Shown here in pieces: positions 34,991 to 42,187 of a stretch of 64,000 nucleotides of DNA. The translations under genes and the position numbers were made by a program. Each line of letters begins with the position of its first letter. The first letter of the stretch is position 1. Source of the DNA: CAVSDF01 sp963726715. Lineage in GTDB: Bacteria; Bacteroidota; Rhodothermia; Rhodothermales; BA12. Under the pieces are notes generated by a model, which was not told the origin of the DNA, did no database searches, and saw only the letters and a program-made list of their open reading frames with translations. The stretch is taken from positions 310,001 to 374,000 of the forward strand of contig CAVSDF010000010.1 of NCBI GenBank assembly GCA_963726715.1, in the 5' to 3' direction.

Positions 34991-36490
34991 ATGCTCGTCC
35001 GCTCGCTCCTGCCCTCGATGACCCTCGCCGCCCTCCTCGCCGGGTCCGCCTGCACGCCCACGCCGTCGCCCTCGAACGGCGACGGGCGCTCCCCGACGTG
35101 GGGCGGCTCGGGCGCATCGTCGGCCCCGTCCACGTCCGGCGCTCGCCCGCCTGCCACGCCGCCGGGCGCCGTCTCCGGCAGCGGCGCCAGCGCCACGGCG
35201 CCGCCGATGGCCGGGCCGCCCGCGACCAACCAGCCGGTCTCGCCGCCCGTCGAGCGGGCGCCGCACCCCGAGATGCCCGCGGCGACCGTCGAGGCCCGCA
35301 TCCGCACCGGCGCCGACGTGCTCGCGGCCAGTGGCTTCGAGATGCTGCGCGGCAAGCGCGTCGGCCTCATCGCCAACCACACGACGACGGTGGGCGGGCG
35401 CCACCTCGCCGACCTCCTGAAAACCGCCGACGGCGTCCGCCTCGTCGCCCTCTTCGGCCCCGAGCACGGCATCCGCGGCGACGCCGACGCGGGCGCCCGC
35501 ATCGACGACGGGCGCGACGCCGCCACCGGCGTGCCGGTCTACAGCCTCTACGGGCGCAACCGCAAGCCGACCGACGAGATGCTGCGCGATGTCGATGTGC
35601 TCGTCTACGACGTGCAGGACGTCGGTGCGCGCTTCTACACGTTCATCTCCACGATGGGCCTCTCGATGCAGAGCGCCGCCAAGCGCGGCATCCCGTTCGT
35701 CGTCCTCGACCGCCCGAACCCGCTCGGCGGCGCCTACGTCGGCGGGTTCACGCTCGCCGCGCCGCAGATGTCGTTCGTCGGCCAGTTCGAGATCCCCGCC
35801 GCCTACGGGATGACGCCGGGCGAACTCGCGCGGATGATCCTCGGCGAGCGCCTCATCGACGGCCTCGACGGCCTCGATTTGCAGGTCGTCGAGATGACCG
35901 GCTGGGGCCGCGACCAGATGTGGACGGCGACGGGGATGCCGTGGGTGGCGCCCTCGCCCAACCTGCCGTCCTTCGAAGCGGCCCTCGTCTACGCGGGCAC
36001 CTGCCTCGTCGAGGGCACGACGGCGAGCGAGGGACGCGGCACGCGGCGTCCGTTCACCACGCTCGGCGCCGTCGGGGTGAATGCCGACCGCCTCGCTGCC
36101 GACCTCAACGGACGCGGTCTCCTGGGCGTGCGCTTCCGGGCGGCGCGCTTCACGCCGGTGGCGATTGCCGGGATGAGCGCCGAGCCGAAGCTCAAGAACC
36201 AGGCGCTCGGCGGCGTCGAGATCGACGTGACCGACGCGCGGCGCCTCGACCCGGTCGCCCTCGGCGTCGTCGTGCTCGACGCCTTCCTCGACGCGCGTGA
36301 ACGTAACGGACCGGGCGGCGACCGCGCCGCCTTCTTCGACCGCGGAGACTTCTTCGACAAGCTCGCCGGCACACCGCGCCTCCGCAGCCTCCTCACCTAC
36401 GACACCGACCCCACTGCCATCCTCGAAGCCATGCGCGAGGACACCCGCCGCTTCGACACGCGCCGCCAGCCGTACCTCCTCTACCGGTGA
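34991..36490 (+). CDS. namZ: NamZ-like exo-beta-N-acetylmuramidase (DUF1343) lipoprotein
   Basis: A 499-residue lipoprotein. The signal peptide ends LLAGSAC (Cys21), then a Pro/Ser/Gly/Thr-rich linker (about 22-95) precedes a full DUF1343 domain. Signatures include RGKRVGLIANHTT, FGPEHGIRGDADAG, VYSLYGRNRKPTDEML, LVYDVQDVGARFYTFISTMG and LDRPNPLGG. Founding members (NamZ, Tannerella and Bacillus) remove N-acetylmuramic acid from the non-reducing ends of peptidoglycan fragments. Here a role in wall turnover or recycling is likely, near PBP4 and PBP1A genes. The long low-complexity linker is unusual and may place the enzyme away from the membrane. A family A repeat follows 24 bp after the stop. 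Confidence 0.9.
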   Translation: MLVRSLLPSMTLAALLAGSACTPTPSPSNGDGRSPTWGGSGASSAPSTSGARPPATPPGAVSGSGASATAPPMAGPPATNQPVSPPVERAPHPEMPAATVEARIRTGADVLAASGFEMLRGKRVGLIANHTTTVGGRHLADLLKTADGVRLVALFGPEHGIRGDADAGARIDDGRDAATGVPVYSLYGRNRKPTDEMLRDVDVLVYDVQDVGARFYTFISTMGLSMQSAAKRGIPFVVLDRPNPLGGAYVGGFTLAAPQMSFVGQFEIPAAYGMTPGELARMILGERLIDGLDGLDLQVVEMTGWGRDQMWTATGMPWVAPSPNLPSFEAALVYAGTCLVEGTTASEGRGTRRPFTTLGAVGVNADRLAADLNGRGLLGVRFRAARFTPVAIAGMSAEPKLKNQALGGVEIDVTDARRLDPVALGVVVLDAFLDARERNGPGGDRAAFFDRGDFFDKLAGTPRLRSLLTYDTDPTAILEAMREDTRRFDTRRQPYLLYR

Positions 36491-36513
36491 GGCCGCAGTC
36501 CGCTGTCTCACGG

Positions 36514-36636
36514 TGTTTGTGACGTCCGTCATCCCCGCGAAAGCGGGGACCCCGCGTGCAGGGCGCTGTGCGTGACCTGCTCAGGATTCCCGCGTCCCGA
36601 GAGGGACGGATGGAAAGGGCGGAGGGGCACAGCTGC
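36514..36636. repeat. Dispersed MITE-like element, family A, copy 3 (degenerate)
   Basis: GTCATCCCCGCGAAAGCGGGG is intact. The second hairpin block is decayed (GGATTCCCGCGTCCCGAGAGG) and the ends GTGTTTGTGACGT / CACAGCTGCC are only weakly inverted. It shares the GTGCAGGGCGCTGTGCGTGA middle with copies at 3846 and 30303. Confidence 0.6.
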
Positions 36637-36689
36637 CGCGGCGCAGCAGGTGTCGTCGACGCCTGGCTGTGGCCTCCCGAAAACGCAAA

Positions 36690-36719
36690 AACCTGTCAGG
36701 TCGGGGGACCTGACAGGTT
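36690..36719 (-). terminator. Rho-independent terminator of the DUF3098 gene
   Basis: AACCTGTCAGGTC pairs perfectly with GACCTGACAGGTT (13-bp stem, GGGG loop). On the minus strand it is followed by TTTTTGCGTTTT, and it lies 20 bp after the DUF3098 stop. This is a textbook terminator. Confidence 0.8.
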
Positions 36720-36739
36720 GGCGTCGGAGGCAGAACGGC

Positions 36740-37108
36740 TCAGGCCGTCTCCGCGAGCGGCACCGCGTCGGCTGTGACGGCGTCGTTGCGACGCGGGCGC
36801 CACAGGATGGCCGGGACGACGCCGAGGTAGCCGATGAGCAGCAGGATCGGCGAGACGAAGAGCGAGATCACGCCATCGACCTGGTTGTCGGCCCGCATCA
36901 TCGCGTAGGCGACGACGATCAGGCCCACGCAGGCGCCGAGGAGGACGTAGTTCTCACGCGCGAAGACGGGCGTCCCGTCGGTCGTCTGCGTGGCGCGGCG
37001 GCGCGGGGCGGCGGCTCGGGTGGATGCGGAGCGCGATGCGGCGCGGGCGGTGTCACGTGAGGACTCCCGCGCGGTGGCGCGGGACGAACGACTCGGAGGT
37101 TGAGCCAT
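36740..37108 (-). CDS. DUF3098 family small membrane protein
   Basis: A 122-residue protein. The N-terminal 45 residues are Arg/Ser/Ala-rich and probably cytoplasmic. Two transmembrane helices follow with the DUF3098 pattern: FARENYVLLGACVGLIVVAYAMM (about 49-71), then a short loop with the conserved Ser, and SPILLLIGYLGVVPAILWRP (about 84-103). The family is confined mainly to Bacteroidota and relatives, often near ftsX and uppP, and its function is unknown. ATG at 37106-37108. It is divergent from the PBP4 gene across about 160 bp. Confidence 0.82.
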   Translation of the reverse strand: MAQPPSRSSRATARESSRDTARAASRSASTRAAAPRRRATQTTDGTPVFARENYVLLGACVGLIVVAYAMMRADNQVDGVISLFVSPILLLIGYLGVVPAILWRPRRNDAVTADAVPLAETA

Positions 37109-37266
37109 GAAGCGTCGATAGGGTGGGCGATCGTGGCGCGCGCAACCCGGCCTCCCGGCCCCGGTTCCACCTGCCGCGCCCGCCTCCGGCCCCTGCGGCA
37201 TCCGACCCGCCGACCTGCCTGCGCCCCCTGCCCCGCCTCTGCCGTTCTCCCGTCGTTCCCCGCTCC

Positions 37267-38796
37267 GTGCTTCGTCCCGACTTCTTCCGCCGCCTGCTGG
37301 CTCCCCTGCCGCTCCGCTCGCGCCTCCGCTCCCCCGGCGCCGCCCGCGTCGCCTCCGCCGCGCTCCTCAGCGCCGCCGCCCTCGCCACGCTCACCGGGCA
37401 GAGCGCCCCGCCCGAGGCGCTCTCGCGCATCGCCACGATGATCGACAGCACGAGCGCCGACCGCGCGCTCTGGGGCATCTACATCGCCGATGCCGCGACC
37501 GGGCGCGTGATCTACGAAACCGGCGCCCAGCGCCCGATGCTGCCCGCCTCCAACACGAAGATCTTCACGTCCGCGACCGCTCTCGACGCGCTCGGCAGCG
37601 ACTACGTCTACTCGACGCCGCTCCTGTTCACCGGCACCCGCGCGGGCGGCACGCTGCGCGGCGACCTCGTCGTGAAAGGCTCCGGCGATCCGTCGTTCGG
37701 CTCGCTCGCGCTCGATTCGGTCCGCGCCCCCGATCCCTTCAAGGCGTGGGCCGACAGCCTCCGGGCCCGCGGCGTCACGCGCATCGAGGGGCGGATCATC
37801 GGCGACGACGACGTGCAGAGCGACCAGCCGTACGGCGACGGGTGGGACATCGACTACGTCGGCGAGCAGGGCAGCCGCGTCATCGGCGTCGCCGCCTCAG
37901 GCCTGCCGTACCGCGACAACGTGGTGACGGTCAGCATGGGCGCGTCCGCGTCGAACGGGACGCTGAGCGCGCAGCCTGCCGGGTACCTGCGCATCGACAA
38001 CGAGGTCGGCGAGAGCTCGGCGACGCGTGGGAGCGCGATCCGCGTCGAGCGGATGCTCGGACAGGAACGGATCGTCGTGCGGGGGCGCGTCAACGGCAGC
38101 CGCGGGGCGACCGTCCACGTGCCCGTCTTCAACCCGACCGCCCTCGCCGTCCACGCCTTCCGCCAGCGCCTCGCCGACGCCGGAATCGACGTCTCGGCAG
38201 CCCAGCCGTTCGACATCGATGCCCTCGCCGACGACGCGCACGACGGCATCGAGAAGGCCACGTTCGACACGCTCTTCGTCCACCGGTCCCCCCCGCTCGG
38301 CATCCTGCTGCGCGAGGTCGGGCGGCACAGCAACAACTTCTACGCCGAGCAGATCTTCCGCACCTTCGGGTGGGCGGGCACGCCCGAGGGGTCGGCGGCG
38401 CGCGTCAAGACGTTCGTCTCGCAGGCAGGGGCCGACGCGGCGCGCGTCGAGCTCTCCGACGGCTCCGGCCTCTCGCGCAAGAACTACGTGACGCCCGAGT
38501 CGCTCGCCAAGACCATCGCGGCGATGCTGCGCCACCGCGAGCGCGCCGCCTTTCTCGACCAGCTCGGCGCGCCGGGCCTCAACTCGACGCTCCAGTACCG
38601 CCTCAGCGGCGCCGATGTGCACGCCAAGACGGGCGCCCTCGAGTTCGTGCGCGCCCTCAGCGGCGTCGTGAAGACGCAGAGCGGGCAGGAGATCGTCTTC
38701 TCGATCCTCGCCAACAACATCCCCGGCTCCGCCATCCCGGCCCTCGTGACGATGGACAAGGTTGTGCAGGAGCTCGCGGGCGCGGGGGCGTTGTGA
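37267..38796 (+). CDS. dacB: PBP4-type D-alanyl-D-alanine carboxypeptidase/endopeptidase
   Basis: A periplasmic penicillin-binding protein of 509 residues that trims and cleaves peptidoglycan cross-links. A membrane-targeting N-terminus (to about residue 45) precedes the transpeptidase fold. The SxxK motif is S95-N-T-K98 in LPASNTKIF, the SxN motif is HSNNFYAEQIFRTFG, and the KTG motif is HAKTGALEFVRALSG. The large insert between SxxK and SxN that defines the PBP4/DacB (S13) family is present. The GTG at 37267 was chosen; no ATG gives a signal peptide. GT-rich/CA-rich tracts follow the stop. Confidence 0.93.
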   Translation: MLRPDFFRRLLAPLPLRSRLRSPGAARVASAALLSAAALATLTGQSAPPEALSRIATMIDSTSADRALWGIYIADAATGRVIYETGAQRPMLPASNTKIFTSATALDALGSDYVYSTPLLFTGTRAGGTLRGDLVVKGSGDPSFGSLALDSVRAPDPFKAWADSLRARGVTRIEGRIIGDDDVQSDQPYGDGWDIDYVGEQGSRVIGVAASGLPYRDNVVTVSMGASASNGTLSAQPAGYLRIDNEVGESSATRGSAIRVERMLGQERIVVRGRVNGSRGATVHVPVFNPTALAVHAFRQRLADAGIDVSAAQPFDIDALADDAHDGIEKATFDTLFVHRSPPLGILLREVGRHSNNFYAEQIFRTFGWAGTPEGSAARVKTFVSQAGADAARVELSDGSGLSRKNYVTPESLAKTIAAMLRHRERAAFLDQLGAPGLNSTLQYRLSGADVHAKTGALEFVRALSGVVKTQSGQEIVFSILANNIPGSAIPALVTMDKVVQELAGAGAL

Positions 38797-38967
38797 GTTG
38801 TTGGGTTGGTGAGATGACGATGGGCGGGAAGACCGGGAAAGGCCGCTGCCATTGCGAGGCCTCGACGGACTTCGCCGGATGATCGCGCCGCGCGCCTGCA
38901 CGACGCCTCCCGCTCAAGCAACCGTCCACAACCAGCCACCAACTCCCCCCTCACAAACTCACCCCCC
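38797..38967. terminator. GT-rich/CA-rich tract pair after dacB
   Basis: GAGTTGTTGGGTTGGTGAGATG (from 38798) faces CACAACCAGCCACCAACTCC (about 38927-38946) and CACAAACTCACC. A degenerate family B fragment (CATTGCGAGGC) lies between. The region separates convergent genes. Confidence 0.35.
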
Positions 38968-40218
38968 TCACCGCATCCGCAGCCGCACTTCGACGGGGAG
39001 GTGATCCGAGGCGGCGACGTCGTGCGGAACGCGGGCGGCGACGATCTGCCACTCGCGCGATACGAGGATGTGGTCGATGCGCAGGAGCGGCAGATCGCGG
39101 TGGTAGGTGGCGTTCCAGCCGCGCCCAGCCGTGCCGAGGGCGTCGGTGAGGCCGCCGCGGGCGCCGCGGATGCGCGCGAACGGCCACTCGTGCGCCGTCG
39201 CGTTGAAGTCGCCGACGACGAGCACCGGGCGCGTCTCGGCATCGAGCAGGGCGCGGAGAGAGTCGGCCTCCCACGCGCGGCGCAGGTGGGCGTCGCGGAA
39301 GCGCGCGAGGTACACGGCCCACGAGCGCGGCTGGCGCAGGGAGAACGCGGGGTCGTCCCACGGTTTGCGCGCGCCGTGCGTGTAGAGGTGCACGTTGTAG
39401 AGCACCGCCGTCCGCGCCGCCGAGGTGTCGGGAAGGGATTCGGGGACGGCCGAGGCGTCGCCTGCCGGACGCGGCGAGGTGGCGGCGTCGAGGGCGAACG
39501 TGACGCGCGCGATGTCGGTGAAGGCGCCCGTCGTGTCGGGGCGGATGCGCGACTCGTCCGCCTGCACGATCCTCAGTCCCTTGGTGAACACCGGCTGCCG
39601 CGACCGCGAGGTCGGCGAGAACGCCGTCCGCCCGACGCGGTAGCCGAGGCTGTCGCGCAGGCGCCGCAGGAACGGGGCGACGACGACGCGCTCGGGCGCG
39701 GAGGCGCGGTAGTAGAGCGTCGGCTCCTGGAAGGCGAGAATGGCGGGCTGCACGCGCCGCACGTACGCGTCGATCTCGTCGGCCTTGCGCGCCGTGTCGG
39801 GGCCGGCCCAGCGCGGCACGTTGTAGGTGACGACCGTCAGATCGCCCTCGCGCGCCTCCGCACCGCCGCCGAACGGCACGCCGAAGCGCACGACGACGGC
39901 CGCGACCGCAAGCGCGTAGGCGAGGCGCGTGCCCGCTCCCGCCTTCCACACGCGCACGAGCGCGGCGGCCACGACGAGGACGGCGAGCATCGGCACGAGC
40001 GGACCGAGCAGTTGCAGCGGCCACGTGAGCGCGCCGGGGCGGACGTGCCGCGCGGCGAGGCCGAGCGCGAACACGCCGAGCACGAGCACATCCCCCAGTC
40101 CTACGAGCGCCCGCCACAGGCGCCGCACGGCCCGCCCGAACCGTCCACGGCGCGGCAGCGCAGCGGCGCTTCCGGAGCCGGAGTGCGCGGTGGGTGGGGA
40201 GTCGGAGCGGGGGATCAC
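38968..40218 (-). CDS. Membrane-anchored endonuclease/exonuclease/phosphatase (EEP) family protein
   Basis: A protein of about 416 residues. The N-terminal 130 residues hold three hydrophobic helices (LGDVLVLGVFALGLAARHV, LLGPLVPMLAVLVVAAALVRV, YALAVAAVVVRFGVPFG). The EEP hydrolase domain follows, with VVTYNV (about 144), AILAFQEP carrying the metal-binding Glu, LYNVHLYTHG, VVGDFNATAHEW, and the C-terminal SDHLPVEVRLR with catalytic Asp-His. This layout matches membrane EEP proteins of Bacteroidota and relatives; substrates in the superfamily include nucleic acids, phosphoinositides and sphingomyelin, so no substrate is proposed. The GTG at 40218 is the best start. Confidence 0.85.
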   Translation of the reverse strand: MIPRSDSPPTAHSGSGSAAALPRRGRFGRAVRRLWRALVGLGDVLVLGVFALGLAARHVRPGALTWPLQLLGPLVPMLAVLVVAAALVRVWKAGAGTRLAYALAVAAVVVRFGVPFGGGAEAREGDLTVVTYNVPRWAGPDTARKADEIDAYVRRVQPAILAFQEPTLYYRASAPERVVVAPFLRRLRDSLGYRVGRTAFSPTSRSRQPVFTKGLRIVQADESRIRPDTTGAFTDIARVTFALDAATSPRPAGDASAVPESLPDTSAARTAVLYNVHLYTHGARKPWDDPAFSLRQPRSWAVYLARFRDAHLRRAWEADSLRALLDAETRPVLVVGDFNATAHEWPFARIRGARGGLTDALGTAGRGWNATYHRDLPLLRIDHILVSREWQIVAARVPHDVAASDHLPVEVRLRMR

Positions 40219-40346
40219 GGCGCCAAGATCGGGCGCGGGGGACGCTTTGCGTGTACCGCAGTGTCGCGCGCACCGCTGCCAGGGCCATTGACCCTGACAG
40301 GGTGCCCTCCGGCGCCACGTCGTCGAGCGGACTGCGCAGCTCAGGT

Positions 40347-41228
40347 TCAGCGGCTCGATCTGCCGCGGCTGGCGTCCTGGAGCACGCGGCGCTCGTCGTC
40401 GCTGAGCGAATCCATCCCGGTGGCGCTGATCTTTTCGAGGACGCGGTCGAGGTCCGACGTGCTCGCGCGCGCGGGGGCGCTGCGGCGTTCGGTGCGCGAG
40501 GCGCGGGCGGGCGGCGGCGCCTCGGTCGTGCGGGTCGGGCGATCTGACGAGCGACTCTCCGGGCGCGCGGCGGATTTCCGGGGCATCCGCGCGGGCAGGC
40601 CGACGCGGGCGGCGCCGAGTCCGGCGAACGCTGCGGCTCCGAGCGCCGCGCCGATGTCGCCGATCACCGGCACGAACGACGCGCTCAGGAGGGCACCGAC
40701 GAGCACGAGCACCGGCACGAGAATCACGAGCCGCACGTTGCCGACGAGCATCATCCCGATGGACTTGTCGGGGAAACGCACGCCGAGGGCCATCGCGAGG
40801 CCGAGCACGAGCGTCCACGGGCCGAAGAGCGCGGGCGGCTGCCCGAGTCCGGCGTGGACGGCGAGGGCGAACAGGCTGGCCCCGAGCGCCGCCGACGCGA
40901 GGGCGCCGTAGAGCCACCGGTCGCCGAGCAGGTCGAGCGCGTCGCGCCCGAGCGTCGAGAGGAAGAGGACGGCGATGGCGACGTTGAGGAGCGGGAAGAA
41001 CCCGACCGCCGGGTTGACGAAGGCGTGCGTCAGGAACGTCCATGCGAACGCCGGGCGCGTCGGCTGGAACGTGAGCGCGTCGAACCCCGTGAGCACGATC
41101 CCGGCGGCGGGCACGACGCTCGCCACGAGCGCGGCGACGAGGAAGAGCGCGTAGAGGCCGCCGATGACGGACATCAGCCACCGGAGCGGCGCGGGCGTGG
41201 TCGCCCACCAGAGCGCGAAACGGTTCAC
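40347..41228 (-). CDS. Rhomboid-like membrane protein lacking the catalytic dyad
   Basis: A 293-residue protein with six transmembrane helices of rhomboid type, immediately downstream of an intact rhomboid gene. Aligning the two by eye, the active-site GASGAV of the neighbour reads GPWTLV here, and the catalytic His of HLGG is replaced in GDIGAALG, so it should be proteolytically dead. The helix-1-loop HAFVNP and the FPD loop are kept. The C-terminal 40 residues contain DLDRVLEKISATGMDSLSDDERRVLQDA, the DUF6576-like tail frequently attached to rhomboids in this phylum. The start is uncertain: GTG 41228 is chosen, but ATG 41306 would overlap the neighbour by 23 bp. Confidence 0.8.
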   Translation of the reverse strand: MNRFALWWATTPAPLRWLMSVIGGLYALFLVAALVASVVPAAGIVLTGFDALTFQPTRPAFAWTFLTHAFVNPAVGFFPLLNVAIAVLFLSTLGRDALDLLGDRWLYGALASAALGASLFALAVHAGLGQPPALFGPWTLVLGLAMALGVRFPDKSIGMMLVGNVRLVILVPVLVLVGALLSASFVPVIGDIGAALGAAAFAGLGAARVGLPARMPRKSAARPESRSSDRPTRTTEAPPPARASRTERRSAPARASTSDLDRVLEKISATGMDSLSDDERRVLQDASRGRSSR

Positions 41229-41283
41229 GGAGCGAGGGGATGAATCGGACGAAGAGACAGAGGAGACGAGCGAAGCAGCGGCA

Positions 41284-41976
41284 TCAGGCGTCTTTCTGCC
41301 ATGCATCGCGCCGCGCGTCGCCGTCGCGGCGGGCCTGATGCCGCCAGAGGAGCAGGAGCGCGACGCCGACGACCATCCCGCCGAGATGCGCGAAGTGGGC
41401 GACGTTCGACGACGAGCCGGAGACGCCCGCGTAGAGGTCGAAGAGGCCATAGAAGATGACGAAGTACTTGGCCTTGACGGGGAAGAGGAAGTAGAGGTAG
41501 ATCTTCGTGTCCGGGAACGTCATCCCGAACGCCGCGAGCAGCCCGAGCACCGCGCCGCTGGCCCCGACGACCAGGCCCGGCTCCTGCATCAGCGTGTAGA
41601 CGCCGACCTGCGCCGCCGCCGCGCCGACGAGGCAGGCGAGGTAGAAGATCGAGAAGCGCCGCGTGCCCCAGCGCTGTTCGAGCGGCGCCCCGAACATCCA
41701 CAGGGCGAGCATATTGAAGAAAAAGTGCCCGATGCCGCTGTGGAGGAAGCCGTAGGTGACGACCTGCCACGGCAAGAACGTGTTCGTGATCACCCCGTCG
41801 TGCATCATCTGCCCCACAGGCGTAAACGGCGACCAGAGCGCGAAGTGGTGGAAGAGCAGGTTGCGCGTCGGCTCGACGAGCGTGATCAGGAGGACGAAGG
41901 CGTTGGCGAGCAGCAGCGACTTGGTCGCGGGCGGAAACGCCGAGAACTGCGCCGAGGGCGCGTACGGGGTGGACAC
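41284..41976 (-). CDS. Rhomboid-family intramembrane serine protease
   Basis: A 230-residue six-helix rhomboid protease. The catalytic Ser140 lies in VVGASGAVLGLLAAFGM, the His197 in FAHLGGMVVG, and the oxyanion/loop region in YGFLHSGIGHFFFNMLALW (about 75-93). These are all the residues required for intramembrane cleavage. A GTG at 41976 gives the start STPYAPSAQFSAFPPATKSL. It lies directly upstream of the catalytically degenerate rhomboid in the same operon. Substrates are unknown; regulated release of membrane proteins is the family role. It is divergent from the PBP1A gene (211 bp gap). Confidence 0.92.
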   Translation of the reverse strand: MSTPYAPSAQFSAFPPATKSLLLANAFVLLITLVEPTRNLLFHHFALWSPFTPVGQMMHDGVITNTFLPWQVVTYGFLHSGIGHFFFNMLALWMFGAPLEQRWGTRRFSIFYLACLVGAAAAQVGVYTLMQEPGLVVGASGAVLGLLAAFGMTFPDTKIYLYFLFPVKAKYFVIFYGLFDLYAGVSGSSSNVAHFAHLGGMVVGVALLLLWRHQARRDGDARRDAWQKDA

Positions 41977-42187
41977 GGGGTCGGGGAGGGAGAAGCGATG
42001 CAGGGGGAGACGGCGCGCAATGCCGCCCCCGGTGCCAGAACGGACGAACCGCCGCCGGGATGCGCCGCGCCTCGGAGGACGGGGACGGATAGGCCGGGGC
42101 GCCCCCGTTCTAAACCCGACCCCCCCCTCACCACCCCCGCAGCAACACCCCGCCGCGTCGCCGCGTTGCCGGAGTTCGCCGATCTTC

